The notes: generated by a model not told the origin, from the letters alone. 64,000 bases of DNA from Lachnospiraceae bacterium KH1T2 (GCA_900114405.1 FOSY01000002.1:248001-312000), one strand, 5' to 3'; positions 42,435 through 51,090 are shown, counted from the first letter of the stretch. Numbers and translations are program-made.

Positions 42435-43035
42435 CAATGCTAATGGTTATTGTAACATCGCCATTGGAAAGAAGATCATTCATATCTTCCTCATTTTTAT
42501 CAGATATATGACCAAGCCTTGTATATGACCAGCTATTAGAACCATAGAACACTACCATCTGATTTCCGGAATATAGTACAACGTCGCCAGAACTCGTTGT
42601 TGTCTGCTTATCATCTCGCGGCAAGTTCTGTCCTATTGAACCTACCTGCTCAAAACCTCCATACATCGACATCTGGATTGTAACATCTCCTTCTCTGACC
42701 ATATTCCGCAGTGCTTCTACAGCCTGGTTATCTTCCCAATCCACGTTTACTTTTGTATCACCGATTTTCATTATCATAGTGGTTTCTCCAATGTCTGTTT
42801 CATCAAAAGAAATATTATTCTCAGCAGCCTGATTATCAACTTCTTCTGTGCGGTATGTTTCTGAGTCTTCTGATAAAATAGTTTCTTCTGTACTCTCTGC
42901 TTCAATGTCTTCAGATTCAGAAATGATTGCACTCGAATCATGATTTGCATCAACTGTTTCCGCATTACCTGAACAGGCACTAACACAAACCATCATGAGC
43001 ACACTGAGTGCCATCTTAATCAATCTCTTTTTCAT
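42418..43035 (-). CDS. Lipoprotein with cyclophilin-like domain
   Basis: 205 residues. A signal peptide ends in lipobox VSAC (Cys21), then a Glu/Ser/Thr-rich linker to about 85 and a cyclophilin-like barrel (MIMKIGDTKVNVDWEDNQAVEALRNMVREGDVTIQMSMYGGFEQVGSIGQNLPRDD ... GDVVLYSGNQMVVFYGSNSWSYTRLGHI). This domain (PF18050-like) often accompanies flavodoxin and reductase genes in anaerobes; it is not proven to be a prolyl isomerase. It is the last gene of a five-gene unit and lies 12 bp after a flavodoxin-like gene. Confidence 0.82.
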   Translation of the reverse strand: MKKRLIKMALSVLMMVCVSACSGNAETVDANHDSSAIISESEDIEAESTEETILSEDSETYRTEEVDNQAAENNISFDETDIGETTMIMKIGDTKVNVDWEDNQAVEALRNMVREGDVTIQMSMYGGFEQVGSIGQNLPRDDKQTTTSSGDVVLYSGNQMVVFYGSNSWSYTRLGHISDKNEEDMNDLLSNGDVTITISIEKTDF

Positions 43036-43047
43036 AGAAAATTTCCT

Positions 43048-43590
43048 TTATTTTAAAGCCTTTCCAAAATCATAAGCTTCACTTAATTCCTCGGCTTTAC
43101 TTGAAGCTTCACCCATATCAGCTATTCCTCCACAGAATAAGGAACCTGAAAATTCCGCCTTTTCAAAACAGTCAACCCATCCCTGGAGTCCGCTTTCAGC
43201 CTTTTTAGGCACAAACTCTTCATCCTCAGCCGCAACAGAGAGCATATATACATTCCTGAACTTATAGTCTGAAGGATACAGTGGATTGAGTCTGTCCAAA
43301 AGAGTCTTCATCTGACCGCTCATCTCGTAGTAATAAATTGGAGTTGCAAATACAAGGGTATCTGCATTCTTTACTTTTTCTGCAATCTCAGGAGCATCAT
43401 CCTTAATGACACATTTCTGAGTATTCTGACAGGCAAGACAACCTATACAGAAACCAATATTTTTTCCTTTCAGGCTTATATGTTCCACATCATGACCTGA
43501 AGCTTTTGCTCCCTCTATAAGCTTTTCCGTAAGTATGTCGGAATTACTCTTTGCACGAAGACTTGTAGAAATCACTAACACTTTACTCAT
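43048..43590 (-). CDS. Flavodoxin-fold NAD(P)H-dependent FMN oxidoreductase
   Basis: 180 residues. KVLVISTSLRAKSNSDILTEKLIEGA gives the phosphate-binding loop of the flavodoxin/WrbA-like fold; CIGCLACQNTQKC is a cysteine cluster typical of the iron-sulfur flavoprotein group, and TPIYYYEMSGQMKTLLDRL contacts the FMN. It probably transfers electrons to an aromatic or quinone substrate. AAGGATGGGAAAAT precedes the ATG at 43590. It lies in the operon divergent from lysR with an acetyltransferase, hydrolase and cyclophilin-like lipoprotein. Confidence 0.88.
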   Translation of the reverse strand: MSKVLVISTSLRAKSNSDILTEKLIEGAKASGHDVEHISLKGKNIGFCIGCLACQNTQKCVIKDDAPEIAEKVKNADTLVFATPIYYYEMSGQMKTLLDRLNPLYPSDYKFRNVYMLSVAAEDEEFVPKKAESGLQGWVDCFEKAEFSGSLFCGGIADMGEASSKAEELSEAYDFGKALK

Positions 43591-43603
43591 ATTTTCCCAT
43601 CCT

Positions 43604-44194
43604 TTATTTCTTTCCTATCGGTTCAACATTCTCTATCTTCTTTATAACTTTTGCAGGAACACCTCCCACAATCGTGTTTTTCTCAACATCTTTTGTCACA
43701 ACAGCTCCGGCTGCAATTACAGCTCCGTCACCAATTGTCACACCTCTTGTAATTATTGCCCCTGCTCCGATCCAAACTCTGTTTCCAATATGTATAGGTG
43801 CACAAATCAGGTGTCTGTCATAAGGATTCAAGTCATGATCCAATGTTGCAAGAACGACTCTATGACCTATCAGAGTATCATCGCCAATGTAAATACCACC
43901 CTGATCCTGGAAGTTACATCCGGAATTGATGAATACATTTTTTCCGATGTGAATGTTTCTTCCAAAATCCGTATAAAAAGGCGGAAACAGTCTGAAACTT
44001 TTATCTACTTCACGACCTGTCAGTTCAGACATGATCTGGACTATCTCTTCCGGTGTGTGGTACGTTGTATTTAATTCCATGGTCTGCTTTATAGCAGCCT
44101 GGCTCTGCCTCATGAAACATTCATGCATCTCTTCTGTCATATCTTCTACTCTGTCCGAATTAAGATATTCCAGTATTTTCTCAACCGTTATCAT
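43604..44194 (-). CDS. Maltose/galactoside O-acetyltransferase-like hexapeptide-repeat protein
   Basis: 196 residues. Left-handed beta-helix acetyltransferase: N-terminal helical part with [18 protein letters not shown], then hexapeptide repeats ([73 protein letters not shown]) with catalytic His in [10 protein letters not shown]. Matches the Maa/LacA family. It acetylates a sugar hydroxyl from acetyl-CoA. Its ATG starts within the stop codon of the upstream hydrolase gene (TAATG-type overlap), with GGAG further upstream. Confidence 0.92.
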   Translation of the reverse strand: MITVEKILEYLNSDRVEDMTEEMHECFMRQSQAAIKQTMELNTTYHTPEEIVQIMSELTGREVDKSFRLFPPFYTDFGRNIHIGKNVFINSGCNFQDQGGIYIGDDTLIGHRVVLATLDHDLNPYDRHLICAPIHIGNRVWIGAGAIITRGVTIGDGAVIAAGAVVTKDVEKNTIVGGVPAKVIKKIENVEPIGKK

Positions 44195-45195
44195 TATTTC
44201 AGATTCTCCATAAAGAAGCTCTCCAGCTTGTCAAAAGGAATATAATCCTTATCTCCGCCATCATAGAGATCAGTATGTACAGCATTGGGAATTATCATAA
44301 GTTCCTTATTGTCTGCATACTTACTGTCTTTTATCATATCTGCATATGCATCTTTAGAAAAATAACATGAATGTGCCTTTTCTCCATGGACAAGTAAAAC
44401 TGCACTTCTGATCTCATTGCTATACTTAAGGATTGGCTGATTAACGAAGGACTCACAACCGATCACATTCCATCCACCGTTGGAATTAAGGCTTCTCTTG
44501 TGATAACCTCTGTCAGTCTTGTAGTAATCATAGTAGTCTTTTACAAAGAAAGGTGCATCCTCCGGAAGTGGATCTACTACTCCACCGCCAAGCTTATATT
44601 CTCCTGCCTTAAGGTCTTCCAGTCTCTGAGCGCACATGGCAGCCCTCTTCTGATACCTTGCGTCCTCGCTGTCCTCGGAGTCAAAATATCCCTTGGCATT
44701 TACTCTTGTCATGTCATACATTGTCATAGCAGCAGTAGCCTTAATTCTTGTATCAAGAGCTGCTGTGTTTACAGCCATTCCTCCCCATCCACAGATACCG
44801 ATGATTCCAATCCTGTCAGGATCTACCTTCTCATTTAATGAAAGGAAATCAACTGCAGCCATAAAGTCTTCTGTATTGATATCCGGAGATGCCATGAATC
44901 TCACATTTCCGCCGGACTCTCCTGTAAAAGAAGGGTCAAATGCAATTGTTAAGAATCCCCTTTCTGCCATTGTCTGTGCATAGAGACCTGAGCACTGTTC
45001 CTTTACTGCACCAAATGGTCCGCATACAGCAATTGCAGGAAGTTTGCCTTCTGCACTCTTTGGAATATACATATCTGCTGCAAGAGTGATTCCATATCTG
45101 TTTATAAATGTAACTTTGCTGTGGTCTACCTTATCACTTTTCTTAAATGTCTTATCCCACTCTGTTACAAGATTTAATTCCTCTTTTCTGATCAT
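44194..45195 (-). CDS. Alpha/beta hydrolase (dienelactone hydrolase-like)
   Basis: 333 residues. [24 protein letters not shown], then [37 protein letters not shown] (nucleophile elbow GICGWG with Cys in place of the usual Ser), and late [15 protein letters not shown] plus [11 protein letters not shown] for the His. A Cys nucleophile is characteristic of dienelactone hydrolases. Cytoplasmic, acting on esters or lactones. It is the second gene of the operon that diverges from lysR and is followed without gap by the acetyltransferase. Start ATG at 45195 has CAGGAGGATGACAAA. Confidence 0.85.
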   Translation of the reverse strand: MIRKEELNLVTEWDKTFKKSDKVDHSKVTFINRYGITLAADMYIPKSAEGKLPAIAVCGPFGAVKEQCSGLYAQTMAERGFLTIAFDPSFTGESGGNVRFMASPDINTEDFMAAVDFLSLNEKVDPDRIGIIGICGWGGMAVNTAALDTRIKATAAMTMYDMTRVNAKGYFDSEDSEDARYQKRAAMCAQRLEDLKAGEYKLGGGVVDPLPEDAPFFVKDYYDYYKTDRGYHKRSLNSNGGWNVIGCESFVNQPILKYSNEIRSAVLLVHGEKAHSCYFSKDAYADMIKDSKYADNKELMIIPNAVHTDLYDGGDKDYIPFDKLESFFMENLK

Positions 45196-45212
45196 TTTGT
45201 CATCCTCCTGAA

Positions 45213-45428
45213 TTATTTTTCTTTCTGAATCTGTCTTATCAAAAAATCCATATTATCTACTTTTTTCTGACTGGCATGAAGTTCATCCATAAGATGACAC
45301 CGACATTTCCGCAGATTTCGAAGAAGTGTATCGATATCTCCTTCTTCATACATTTTCTTCATAAAGCATATTTGTTTATCGTCGCAGCCCATATCTGAAA
45401 GGTTTTCAAGAATCTTCTCTGTATCCAT
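45213..45428 (-). CDS. Small helical protein, first gene of the LysR-divergent operon
   Basis: 71 residues, all predicted helical: ILENLSDMGCDDKQICFMKKMYEEGDIDTLLRNLRKCRCHLMDELHASQKKVDNMDFLIRQIQKEK. Resembles the small, Leu-rich partners often encoded beside redox operons in Clostridia; it could be a coiled-coil regulatory or chaperone peptide. AAGGAGCAATAAG precedes the ATG at 45428. Not assigned a function. Confidence 0.65.
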   Translation of the reverse strand: MDTEKILENLSDMGCDDKQICFMKKMYEEGDIDTLLRNLRKCRCHLMDELHASQKKVDNMDFLIRQIQKEK

Positions 45429-45552
45429 CTTATTGCTCCTTCATATTTTCATATTAAAGCCTTGACCGGATTTTCGCTAATGAATAAAATAAATATCATG
45501 TTATTCTATTTTTGAATATCACTCAAATTACTTGGTTTACAGGAGGTTTCCC

Positions 45553-46425
45553 ATGGAAATAAAAAATCTCAGATACTTCCTTGCAGTAGCAAGGGAAGAA
45601 AATATGTCAAAGGCTGCTGAGCTGCTTCATGTATCGCAGCCCACTCTTTCAAAGACATTAAAAGCATTAGAGGAAGAACTTGGAAAAAAATTGTTTGTCA
45701 GGCACAGTTTCAGTATTTCACTTACTGATGAGGGGATGCTTCTGCGTGACCGAGCCCAGGATCTTGTGGCTATGTCAGATAAGATAGAGCAGGAATTTAA
45801 CTCCCTGGATGATATAACAGGCGGGAATATATATTTTGGACTTGCTGAAAGCTATCAGATCCGATACCTTGCCAGGGAGATTTATAGATTAAAAGAAAAA
45901 TATCCCAATTTCACTTATCATATAACCAGTGGAGATACTGAGCAGGTTACTGAAAAGCTTGATAAGGGCATTTTAGACTTTGCTGTACTATGTGAAACAC
46001 CTGACAGCAATAAATATGAATATGTAAAATTTCCAGAAGCTGATGTATGGGGAGCAATCATATCTTCGTCCCACCTTCTTGCGAAGAAAAAATTCATCCG
46101 TGTCTCTGACCTGATAGGTCAGCCTCTATTTGTCTCAGAACAGAGTTGGAATAATGAAATCAAAACATGGGCCAAAGACAGATTTGCTGAGCTTAAGCTT
46201 GAAGGCTCTTTTAGACTTTCCTATAACGGCTCTGTATTTGCCAGGGAGAACCTTGGAATACTTCTTACGTTTAAGAATTTGATAAATACCGAAGGGACTG
46301 ACATGGTATTCAGGCCACTTTCACCAGAGCTGAAATCAGAGTTATATCTTATTTGGAATAAGTATCAGACTTTTACTCCTATTGCCGAAAAGTTTCTAGA
46401 GCAGATACAAAAGGCTTTCAAGTAA
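45553..46425 (+). CDS. LysR-family transcriptional regulator
   Basis: 290 residues from the ATG at 45553, preceded by AGGAGGTTTCCC; an in-frame start at 45532 overlaps that site. Winged helix at the N-terminus (MEIKNLRYFLAVAREENMSKAAELLHVSQPTLSKTLKALEEELGKKLFVR), then the effector-binding domain with GNIYFGLAESYQ. LysR proteins usually control a divergent neighbour; here that is the operon starting at 45428, and the 124-bp gap contains a TTAT/ATAA-rich stretch. The inducer is unknown. The 3' end directly abuts the remains of a mobile element relaxase. Confidence 0.93.
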   Translation: MEIKNLRYFLAVAREENMSKAAELLHVSQPTLSKTLKALEEELGKKLFVRHSFSISLTDEGMLLRDRAQDLVAMSDKIEQEFNSLDDITGGNIYFGLAESYQIRYLAREIYRLKEKYPNFTYHITSGDTEQVTEKLDKGILDFAVLCETPDSNKYEYVKFPEADVWGAIISSSHLLAKKKFIRVSDLIGQPLFVSEQSWNNEIKTWAKDRFAELKLEGSFRLSYNGSVFARENLGILLTFKNLINTEGTDMVFRPLSPELKSELYLIWNKYQTFTPIAEKFLEQIQKAFK

Positions 46426-46522
46426 TTTGCAGAAAGGCCATAGCATGGTGAATTGCCTTATCAATGGCTGACTCGCCTTTGGCTCTGCTCACTAAGGTAA
46501 AGCGTGTGCTAAGATTCTTCAT
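46418..46522 (-). pseudogene. Beheaded relaxase (MobA/MobL-type) gene, N-terminal 34 codons only
   Basis: From the ATG at 46522 (AGGTGGTGAG upstream) the frame reads KNLSTRFTLVSRAKGESA, like the beginning of MobA/MobL relaxases (LSTRFTLVARSKGES-like), then runs out at TGA (46420-46418) within the tail of lysR. The rest of the protein (several hundred residues including the HUH site) is missing, so the element can no longer mobilise itself with this gene. The cut is close to the 3' end of the lysR gene, marking one edge of the island. Confidence 0.6.
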
Positions 46523-46760
46523 CGTCTCACCACCTTTCGGGTAGGCACACGCAAAAACCTCAGATCAGGATAGCCACATTTTTTTGTGGGTATCCTTTTC
46601 TGAGGTTGCACAAAGGGGTAGGAGCATTTTTGCTCCGAAGGGGAAAGTTTTTTCCCTTTTGCCCACGGCTTTTGTGGGCAATGCCGTCTGCAAGGCCCCT
46701 CGGAGAGCGCACATACCACCCTTGCGGTGGTATATCTGTGCGCACCCAACAAGTTGGGTG
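46502..46760. other. Cluster of nested hairpins between the relaxase remnant and the DUF3847-like gene
   Basis: In 260 bp, at least seven inverted repeats: GCGTGTGC / GCACACGC around the relaxase start (46502-46552); AACCTCAG ... CTGAGGTT enclosing GGATAGCCACA / TGTGGGTATCC (46557-46607); GGAGCA / TGCTCC (46621-46636); GGGAAA / TTTCCC; GCCCAC / GTGGGC; TACCACC / GGTGGTA inside GCGCACA / TGTGCGC; and CACCCAAC / GTTGGGTG (46743-46760). The sequence is more GC-rich than its surroundings. A transfer origin or leader of the relaxase operon is the natural expectation in this position. Confidence 0.6.
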
Positions 46761-46768
46761 AAAAAACA

Positions 46769-47116
46769 TTAACGGCTTTCGGTACATTCTGACTCATTCG
46801 ACTTCACCTCGCTTTCGACAGGACAAGACTCGACTTGAACACCCATTCTTCTCTTAATTGCAGAGGTAGTTTTCTGAACTTCCGCAGTCTTAAATGCAAC
46901 CTCAAGGATTTCATTGATTTCAGATTCTTCAAAGCAATAGCACTCTGGGAAATATTTATGAACCACACCGCCCATCATGTACTTATGAGCATTCTCCCTT
47001 CTTCTCCTTTCCTCGTTGGCTTTCTTCTTCTCCAGAGCCATTCGATTTTTAGCTTGCTCCATCTGTTTCTGAGCTTGCTCCATTCCTTTTGTTGTTGTGA
47101 TTTCTGTATTAATCAT
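46769..47116 (-). CDS. DUF3847-like protein of integrative/mobilizable elements
   Basis: 115 residues. The region EQAQKQMEQAKNRMALEKKKANEERRRRENAHKYMMGGVVHKYFPECYCFEESEINEILEVAFKT has the charged helix and short C-terminal domain of DUF3847 proteins, which typically precede the relaxase gene in mobile elements of Firmicutes. Gene order here is as expected: DUF3847, hairpins, relaxase start. GGAGAGCAGAAAC precedes the ATG at 47116. Role unknown, possibly oriT processing. Confidence 0.7.
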   Translation of the reverse strand: MINTEITTTKGMEQAQKQMEQAKNRMALEKKKANEERRRRENAHKYMMGGVVHKYFPECYCFEESEINEILEVAFKTAEVQKTTSAIKRRMGVQVESCPVESEVKSNESECTESR

Positions 47117-47187
47117 GTTTCTGCTCTCCTTTCGTTTTTTGCATGAAAAAAGGCGGGTGTTCTGTTAGGATCACAACCGCCGTAAAT

Positions 47188-47224
47188 AAAAAAGCACCTT
47201 AGACTATTTCTAATCTAAAGTGCT
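47188..47224 (-). terminator. Terminator after the restriction endonuclease gene
   Basis: Read on the - strand: AGAGCACTTTAGA ... TCTAAGGTGCT, then T6. Confidence 0.85.
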
Positions 47225-47236
47225 CTGTAGCTATTA

Positions 47237-48385
47237 TTATCTTGTATGTGTATTGAAACGAATTGAAACATTTAATGGTAAATAAAATTCACCGTTATCC
47301 TCAATAATGTTACTCCAATCATATTTCTTCGCACTAACATACTCGAAATGCGTATTTCGGAACAAATAATCTCTAAAAGCTTCTCTGTCTGCTGAGTGGT
47401 AACATAAAACATCACCATCTTCCATGACGACAATATATCCACCAGATACTTGCTCTCGTCCATCCCACTGTTGAGCTGCTGTCATTCCCGTAAATCCAGC
47501 CATAAGGAAGTCTTTCATAGCCTTTTCATAATATACATCCGGGTTAGGTACGCTCAATGGATTAGCTTCAACCATTCTCTCGATAGTTTCTTTTACTTCA
47601 AAGTTTCCTTGAGCATGAATCAATCTATCTTCAACACACCATGCCATTATTTTACTCATTGACTCTCTAACCAAGAACATGTTTGATTCATAGACCGGGT
47701 TCTGTGCCTTAACAAAAGACAGCTTCATGTTATGCGTCTGCAAAAAAGTTTTGCATTGACTCCATCCTCGATTTTTACCATCGGAAATATCGTTGAACTC
47801 ACGCATCAAATCTTTATTACAATTATCTATCTTGTACAAGAACTGTGAAGATGAACCCGCATTAAATAATGTCGGATTCTGCCCAAATTTGGATTTAATC
47901 GAAAATCCCATAATGGACACAATTGCAGTCTGTCCATCACGTACTTCAACGAAAATATCATTTTTTCCACCAAACATCTTTTTTAGCGCTTTAACTGCTG
48001 GCGCTTTTGGTTTGGAAACATAGATAAATCTTGCAAAATCACAAACAGAATCTGGAGCCGGAACTGAGTTACCTTTTAAGTCTTTTATGCCATTAAATAA
48101 ATCAACCGCATTAGACCTAAAATCAGCCATTGGTATTTCCCTTAACACTTCTTGACGTGCCTCGATTCGGATAGTCTGATTTCCTTCATTCACAATATAA
48201 TCTATCGGGATTGTATCTAATTCCTGTCGAATCACCCTAATGATATCAAGATAATTACTAAAGTTCTTTCTTAACAACTTGTCTGCTGTGTATAATCTTC
48301 CCTCACCAAGAAGCTTCAACAATACATAAAATTCAGCCCATTCGCCCTTGTTCAGCTTCTTTCCTTTTATTGATTCAATCTCCAT
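47237..48385 (-). CDS. HpaII-family type II restriction endonuclease
   Basis: 382 residues, the length of R.HpaII. The N-terminus KKLNKGEWAEFYVLLKLLGEGRLYTADK and FSIKSKFGQNPTLFNAGSSSQFLYKI are characteristic of the HpaII family (recognising CCGG); IFVEVRDGQTAIVSIMGFSIKSKFG contains the likely PD-D/ExK-type catalytic segment. It would cleave unmethylated CCGG in the cytoplasm. The methyltransferase gene precedes it by 15 bp. Recognition sequence is by family, not proven here. AAAGGAGTGGTTGTAA precedes the ATG at 48385. Confidence 0.85.
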   Translation of the reverse strand: MEIESIKGKKLNKGEWAEFYVLLKLLGEGRLYTADKLLRKNFSNYLDIIRVIRQELDTIPIDYIVNEGNQTIRIEARQEVLREIPMADFRSNAVDLFNGIKDLKGNSVPAPDSVCDFARFIYVSKPKAPAVKALKKMFGGKNDIFVEVRDGQTAIVSIMGFSIKSKFGQNPTLFNAGSSSQFLYKIDNCNKDLMREFNDISDGKNRGWSQCKTFLQTHNMKLSFVKAQNPVYESNMFLVRESMSKIMAWCVEDRLIHAQGNFEVKETIERMVEANPLSVPNPDVYYEKAMKDFLMAGFTGMTAAQQWDGREQVSGGYIVVMEDGDVLCYHSADREAFRDYLFRNTHFEYVSAKKYDWSNIIEDNGEFYLPLNVSIRFNTHTR

Positions 48386-48399
48386 TTACAACCACTCCT

Positions 48400-49464
48400 T
48401 TATCCCACCATTTGAGCCTTCTTATCTTCCTTCTCTACCATCTCACTCAACTTGCTATTAGTCTGAGTTTTTTCTTCAAGCACCTTGTAAATTTCCTTGG
48501 CAATAGCTTCAATTACACTTACAGTAACTGAATTACCAAACTGCTTATACAAAGGTGCATCTGCAAGAATAAGTTTATAGCTCTCTGGAAAACCTTGGAG
48601 TCTTGCCCATTCTCTAGGTGTCATTTTTCGGATACCATCTTTGTTTATCTCACCCTTGATATTTGTTGTTGGAACCATCGAGTGTTCACGCTCATCAATA
48701 AGCAGATTTCTTTCTCTACCCATTCCACCGCATACGATTGTACCGGCAATTCCATCAAGGTCACGGATTTCATATCCAAAACCATTTCCCTTAGATGCAT
48801 GACGTTCTTTATGCCTAATAAGTGTTTGCATATATGTATCTGAAAGATAATACTTGGATGGAATTGGAGCCGGATCCATAATATCTCTGATACAAACTTT
48901 TTTCTTACTTCCAGACGGAAAAGTAAATGTACTCGGCGCAATATCTTCTCTAAAGCATACCAAATAGATTCGTTCTCGATTCTGAGGAACCCCAAAGTCT
49001 TTACTGTTTAAAACTTGATAAAAGACCTTATACCCTATCTCCTCAAAAGCCCCTCTGATAACTTTAAAAGTACGTCCTTTATCATGGATAGTAAGTCCCT
49101 TAACATTTTCACAAAAAATAACCTTTGGCTTATGATATTCACAGATTCTAACAACATCTTGGAATAATGTTCCTCGGCATCTGCCTTTATAATCATCATT
49201 AAAACCGCCATGACTTCCGGCAATACTAAATGCCTGGCAAGGAAATCCTGCAAGACAAATATCAAAGGACGGGATATCCTTTTCGTCAACTTCTGTAATA
49301 TCACCGGCAATTTCAAAACCATCAGTGAAGTTTGCTTTATATGTTTGCTGTGCAGCTTTATCCCATTCACTAACAAACACGGTTTCAATATCGTCCTTAA
49401 ACGCATTATCAAAACCCATTCTAATTCCGCCGATACCGGCAAATAAGTCAATTGATTTATACAT
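48400..49464 (-). CDS. C5 cytosine DNA methyltransferase (M.HpaII-like)
   Basis: 354 residues. Motif I DLFAGIGGIRMGF, motif IV GFPCQAFSIAG with catalytic Cys, motif VI ENVKGL, motif VIII QNRERIYLV, and motif X FGNSVTVSVIEAIA. It protects host CCGG sites by 5-methylcytosine formation, inferred from the adjacent HpaII-type endonuclease. vsr lies 3 bp upstream in the same direction. GGAGGATAACTAAGCA precedes the ATG at 49464. Confidence 0.95.
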   Translation of the reverse strand: MYKSIDLFAGIGGIRMGFDNAFKDDIETVFVSEWDKAAQQTYKANFTDGFEIAGDITEVDEKDIPSFDICLAGFPCQAFSIAGSHGGFNDDYKGRCRGTLFQDVVRICEYHKPKVIFCENVKGLTIHDKGRTFKVIRGAFEEIGYKVFYQVLNSKDFGVPQNRERIYLVCFREDIAPSTFTFPSGSKKKVCIRDIMDPAPIPSKYYLSDTYMQTLIRHKERHASKGNGFGYEIRDLDGIAGTIVCGGMGRERNLLIDEREHSMVPTTNIKGEINKDGIRKMTPREWARLQGFPESYKLILADAPLYKQFGNSVTVSVIEAIAKEIYKVLEEKTQTNSKLSEMVEKEDKKAQMVG

Positions 49465-49467
49465 TGC

Positions 49468-49920
49468 TTAGTTATCCTCCCATTCGCATGTATCTTGGAT
49501 TTTCTGCTCAAGAATAGCTTCTTCAACAGCTTGAACACACCCATCAAGATTCTTTGTGATTTCTTTTCCCCAAAATCTAAGGACTTCCCATCCCATAGCT
49601 CTAAGGGTTTTATTCACTTCTTCATCTCTTGCTATGTTCTTCTGTATTTTATCAATCCAAAAGTCCCTATTATTGGACTTCTGTAACTGAGCTTTTAATT
49701 TATCAAAATCTTTGCCATGAAAAAACTCACTATCGCAGAAGATAACAATTCTGTATTTGGAAAGTACTATATCTGGTTTACCGGGTAAAGTTTTATCATT
49801 TTTTCTGTAACGATACCCTTTATTCCAAAGTGCTTTCCTTAATCGACACTCAATCTTAGAGTCCTTATTCTTTATATGACTCATGTTTTTGTGTCTTTGT
49901 TCTGGTGTAAGCCTATCCAC
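49468..49920 (-). CDS. vsr: Very short patch repair endonuclease
   Basis: 150 residues, GTG start at 49920 with AGGGTGATATT upstream. Vsr motifs: MSHIKNKDSKIECRLRKALWNKGYRYRKN, LPGKPDIVLSKYRIVIFCDSEFFHG (catalytic Asp/His and zinc region), and RAMGWEVLRFWGKEI. It nicks at T:G mismatches produced by deamination of 5-methylcytosine, repairing the damage caused by the adjoining methyltransferase. One note: FCDSEFFHG replaces the more usual FVDGCFWHG; the key Asp and His remain. Confidence 0.92.
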   Translation of the reverse strand: MDRLTPEQRHKNMSHIKNKDSKIECRLRKALWNKGYRYRKNDKTLPGKPDIVLSKYRIVIFCDSEFFHGKDFDKLKAQLQKSNNRDFWIDKIQKNIARDEEVNKTLRAMGWEVLRFWGKEITKNLDGCVQAVEEAILEQKIQDTCEWEDN

Positions 49921-49929
49921 AATATCACC

Positions 49930-50106
49930 CTATCGATTCTTGGCTTCTTCCTTTTCAACAATCTTTGAAGCCTCTAATAACGCTGTTCTTCTTACGAACT
50001 CACTATAAGAAGCATATGCCTCCAACCTAGCTGCTCGCTTTAATTTATCAAGCTCTTCTTGACTAACTCGGATGCTCATTGAATATGTTTTAATCTCTTT
50101 ATCCAT
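49930..50106 (-). CDS. Ribbon-helix-helix protein
   Basis: 58 residues from the ATG at 50106 (GTGGAGGAAACTATCT upstream); longer in-frame starts lack a site. KTYSMSIRVSQEELDKLKRAARLEAYASYSEFVRRTALLEASKIV is an RHH fold of the MobC/antitoxin kind. It could regulate the downstream restriction-modification genes or act as a mobilisation accessory. It is followed by vsr after 9 bp. Confidence 0.78.
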   Translation of the reverse strand: MDKEIKTYSMSIRVSQEELDKLKRAARLEAYASYSEFVRRTALLEASKIVEKEEAKNR

Positions 50107-50172
50107 AGATAGTTTCCTCCACATGATATTATACTTATAGCGTGGAGCATTTGCAATACAAACATCCACGCT

Positions 50173-50442
50173 TTACTTATTAAGGGATTTCATCATCTCC
50201 CTTCTCTGCTCTCTTAACTCCTTCGATATTTTTCTCGGCTTACGATAACTAACGTACTGTTTAGGCATGGAATAGGTCTTGTCGATATCTGTTTCACCTA
50301 TGCACTTGTAAATGTCTGGGAACTCATTAACTAACGAGTCAAGTTTTCTAATAACGGCTTTATCTCTGGTAAATACAACTGCATCAGATTCAGCAACATT
50401 GAAATTGATTATTGTTTCTTGCTAATACTTGGATAACTTCAT
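50173..50442 (-). pseudogene. Mobile-element protein gene with an in-frame amber codon
   Basis: From the ATG at 50442 (which overlaps the stop of the previous gene as ATGA) the frame reads MKLSKY, then TAG (50424-50422), then continues for 82 codons as QETIINFNVAESDAVVFTRD ... YSMPKQYVSYRKPRKISKEL to TAA at 50173. The reading after the amber codon has normal protein character and matches proteins common on Firmicutes mobile elements, so a single nonsense mutation (for example CAG to TAG) is the simplest reading. Confidence 0.7.
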
Positions 50443-50840
50443 AGACTTATCTCACCCCGCTTTCTATGCTTGTTCAGCTCGTTAATTATCGTATGTTTTG
50501 CTTCTGCAATCTTTTTATTGAGTTGATGTTTGAATGAGAGCCTTCCATCTTTTTCAACACGTTCCTTATCGCTTAAAATAAGCTCATTTCCCTTTACGCT
50601 GTAAAAATGCCAATCTGTTATTTTCCCGTTCTCGTCTGTAAATGTAGCCATGAACCGTCCCTCGCCTTTGTTGGTGATAGTTAGCCAATACCAATCATCA
50701 CCTTCTCTGGTGTAAACACGCTTATAGTTAAACTCATTACCTGTAAAGCGTTCATTGAGCTTATAAGGCTTCGACTTCTCATTTTGGGATTGTCCGTTAT
50801 AATGCTCTAAAATCAGCTCGAATGCTTGGTCTGTATCCAT
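50439..50840 (-). CDS. Unknown protein of the accessory island
   Basis: 133 residues, not recognised. Contains YKRVYTREGDDWYWLTITNKGEGRFMATFTDENGKITDWHFY, a beta-rich stretch, and a basic helix at the end (NKKIAEAKHTIINELNKHRKRG). It is cotranscribed with the amber-containing gene through an ATGA overlap. The ribosome binding site upstream of the ATG at 50840 is weak. Probably carried by the mobile element. Confidence 0.6.
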   Translation of the reverse strand: MDTDQAFELILEHYNGQSQNEKSKPYKLNERFTGNEFNYKRVYTREGDDWYWLTITNKGEGRFMATFTDENGKITDWHFYSVKGNELILSDKERVEKDGRLSFKHQLNKKIAEAKHTIINELNKHRKRGEISL

Positions 50841-50899
50841 AAATGCTCATTTCTGTCCGACTGCTCAGATTTGAGCCGTCAAAACCCTTGATTTTCTTT

Positions 50900-50941
50900 G
50901 AAGTTTGATTTTCAAACTTCTAGAAGTATGATTTACATACT
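50900..50941. other. Two tandem hairpins at the start of the island operon
   Basis: GAAGTTTGA, TTT, TCAAACTTC (perfect 9-bp arms, 50900-50920) is directly followed by AGTATG / CATACT (50925-50941). They lie 60 to 100 bp upstream of the first gene of the unit and have no T-run, so protein binding sites or an attachment/transfer region are more likely than a terminator. Confidence 0.45.
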
Positions 50942-51054
50942 ACCTATCACCACTCCACGAACATATCTCAACAACCTTGAAACCTGCTTATCTTCTGCTC
51001 TTTTCACGGTCTGCCCTCTTGGTCTCCGATAGCGATTCTGGCACGGAACAGAAC

Positions 51055-51090
51055 GGAAGGGAAAGGAAGAAGAAGGGAAGGAAGGGAAAA
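51055..51090 (+). repeat. 36-base uninterrupted purine tract
   Basis: Only A and G on the + strand for 36 bases, mostly GGAAGG and GAAGAA units. It lies in an intergenic part of the island. It may form a triplex or simply be a low-complexity expansion; it overlaps no supported gene. Confidence 0.7.

Noticed and set aside
46519..46797. Long overlapping reading frames on both strands in the hairpin cluster
   Set aside because: They arise from the inverted repeats and lack ribosome binding sites or family resemblance.
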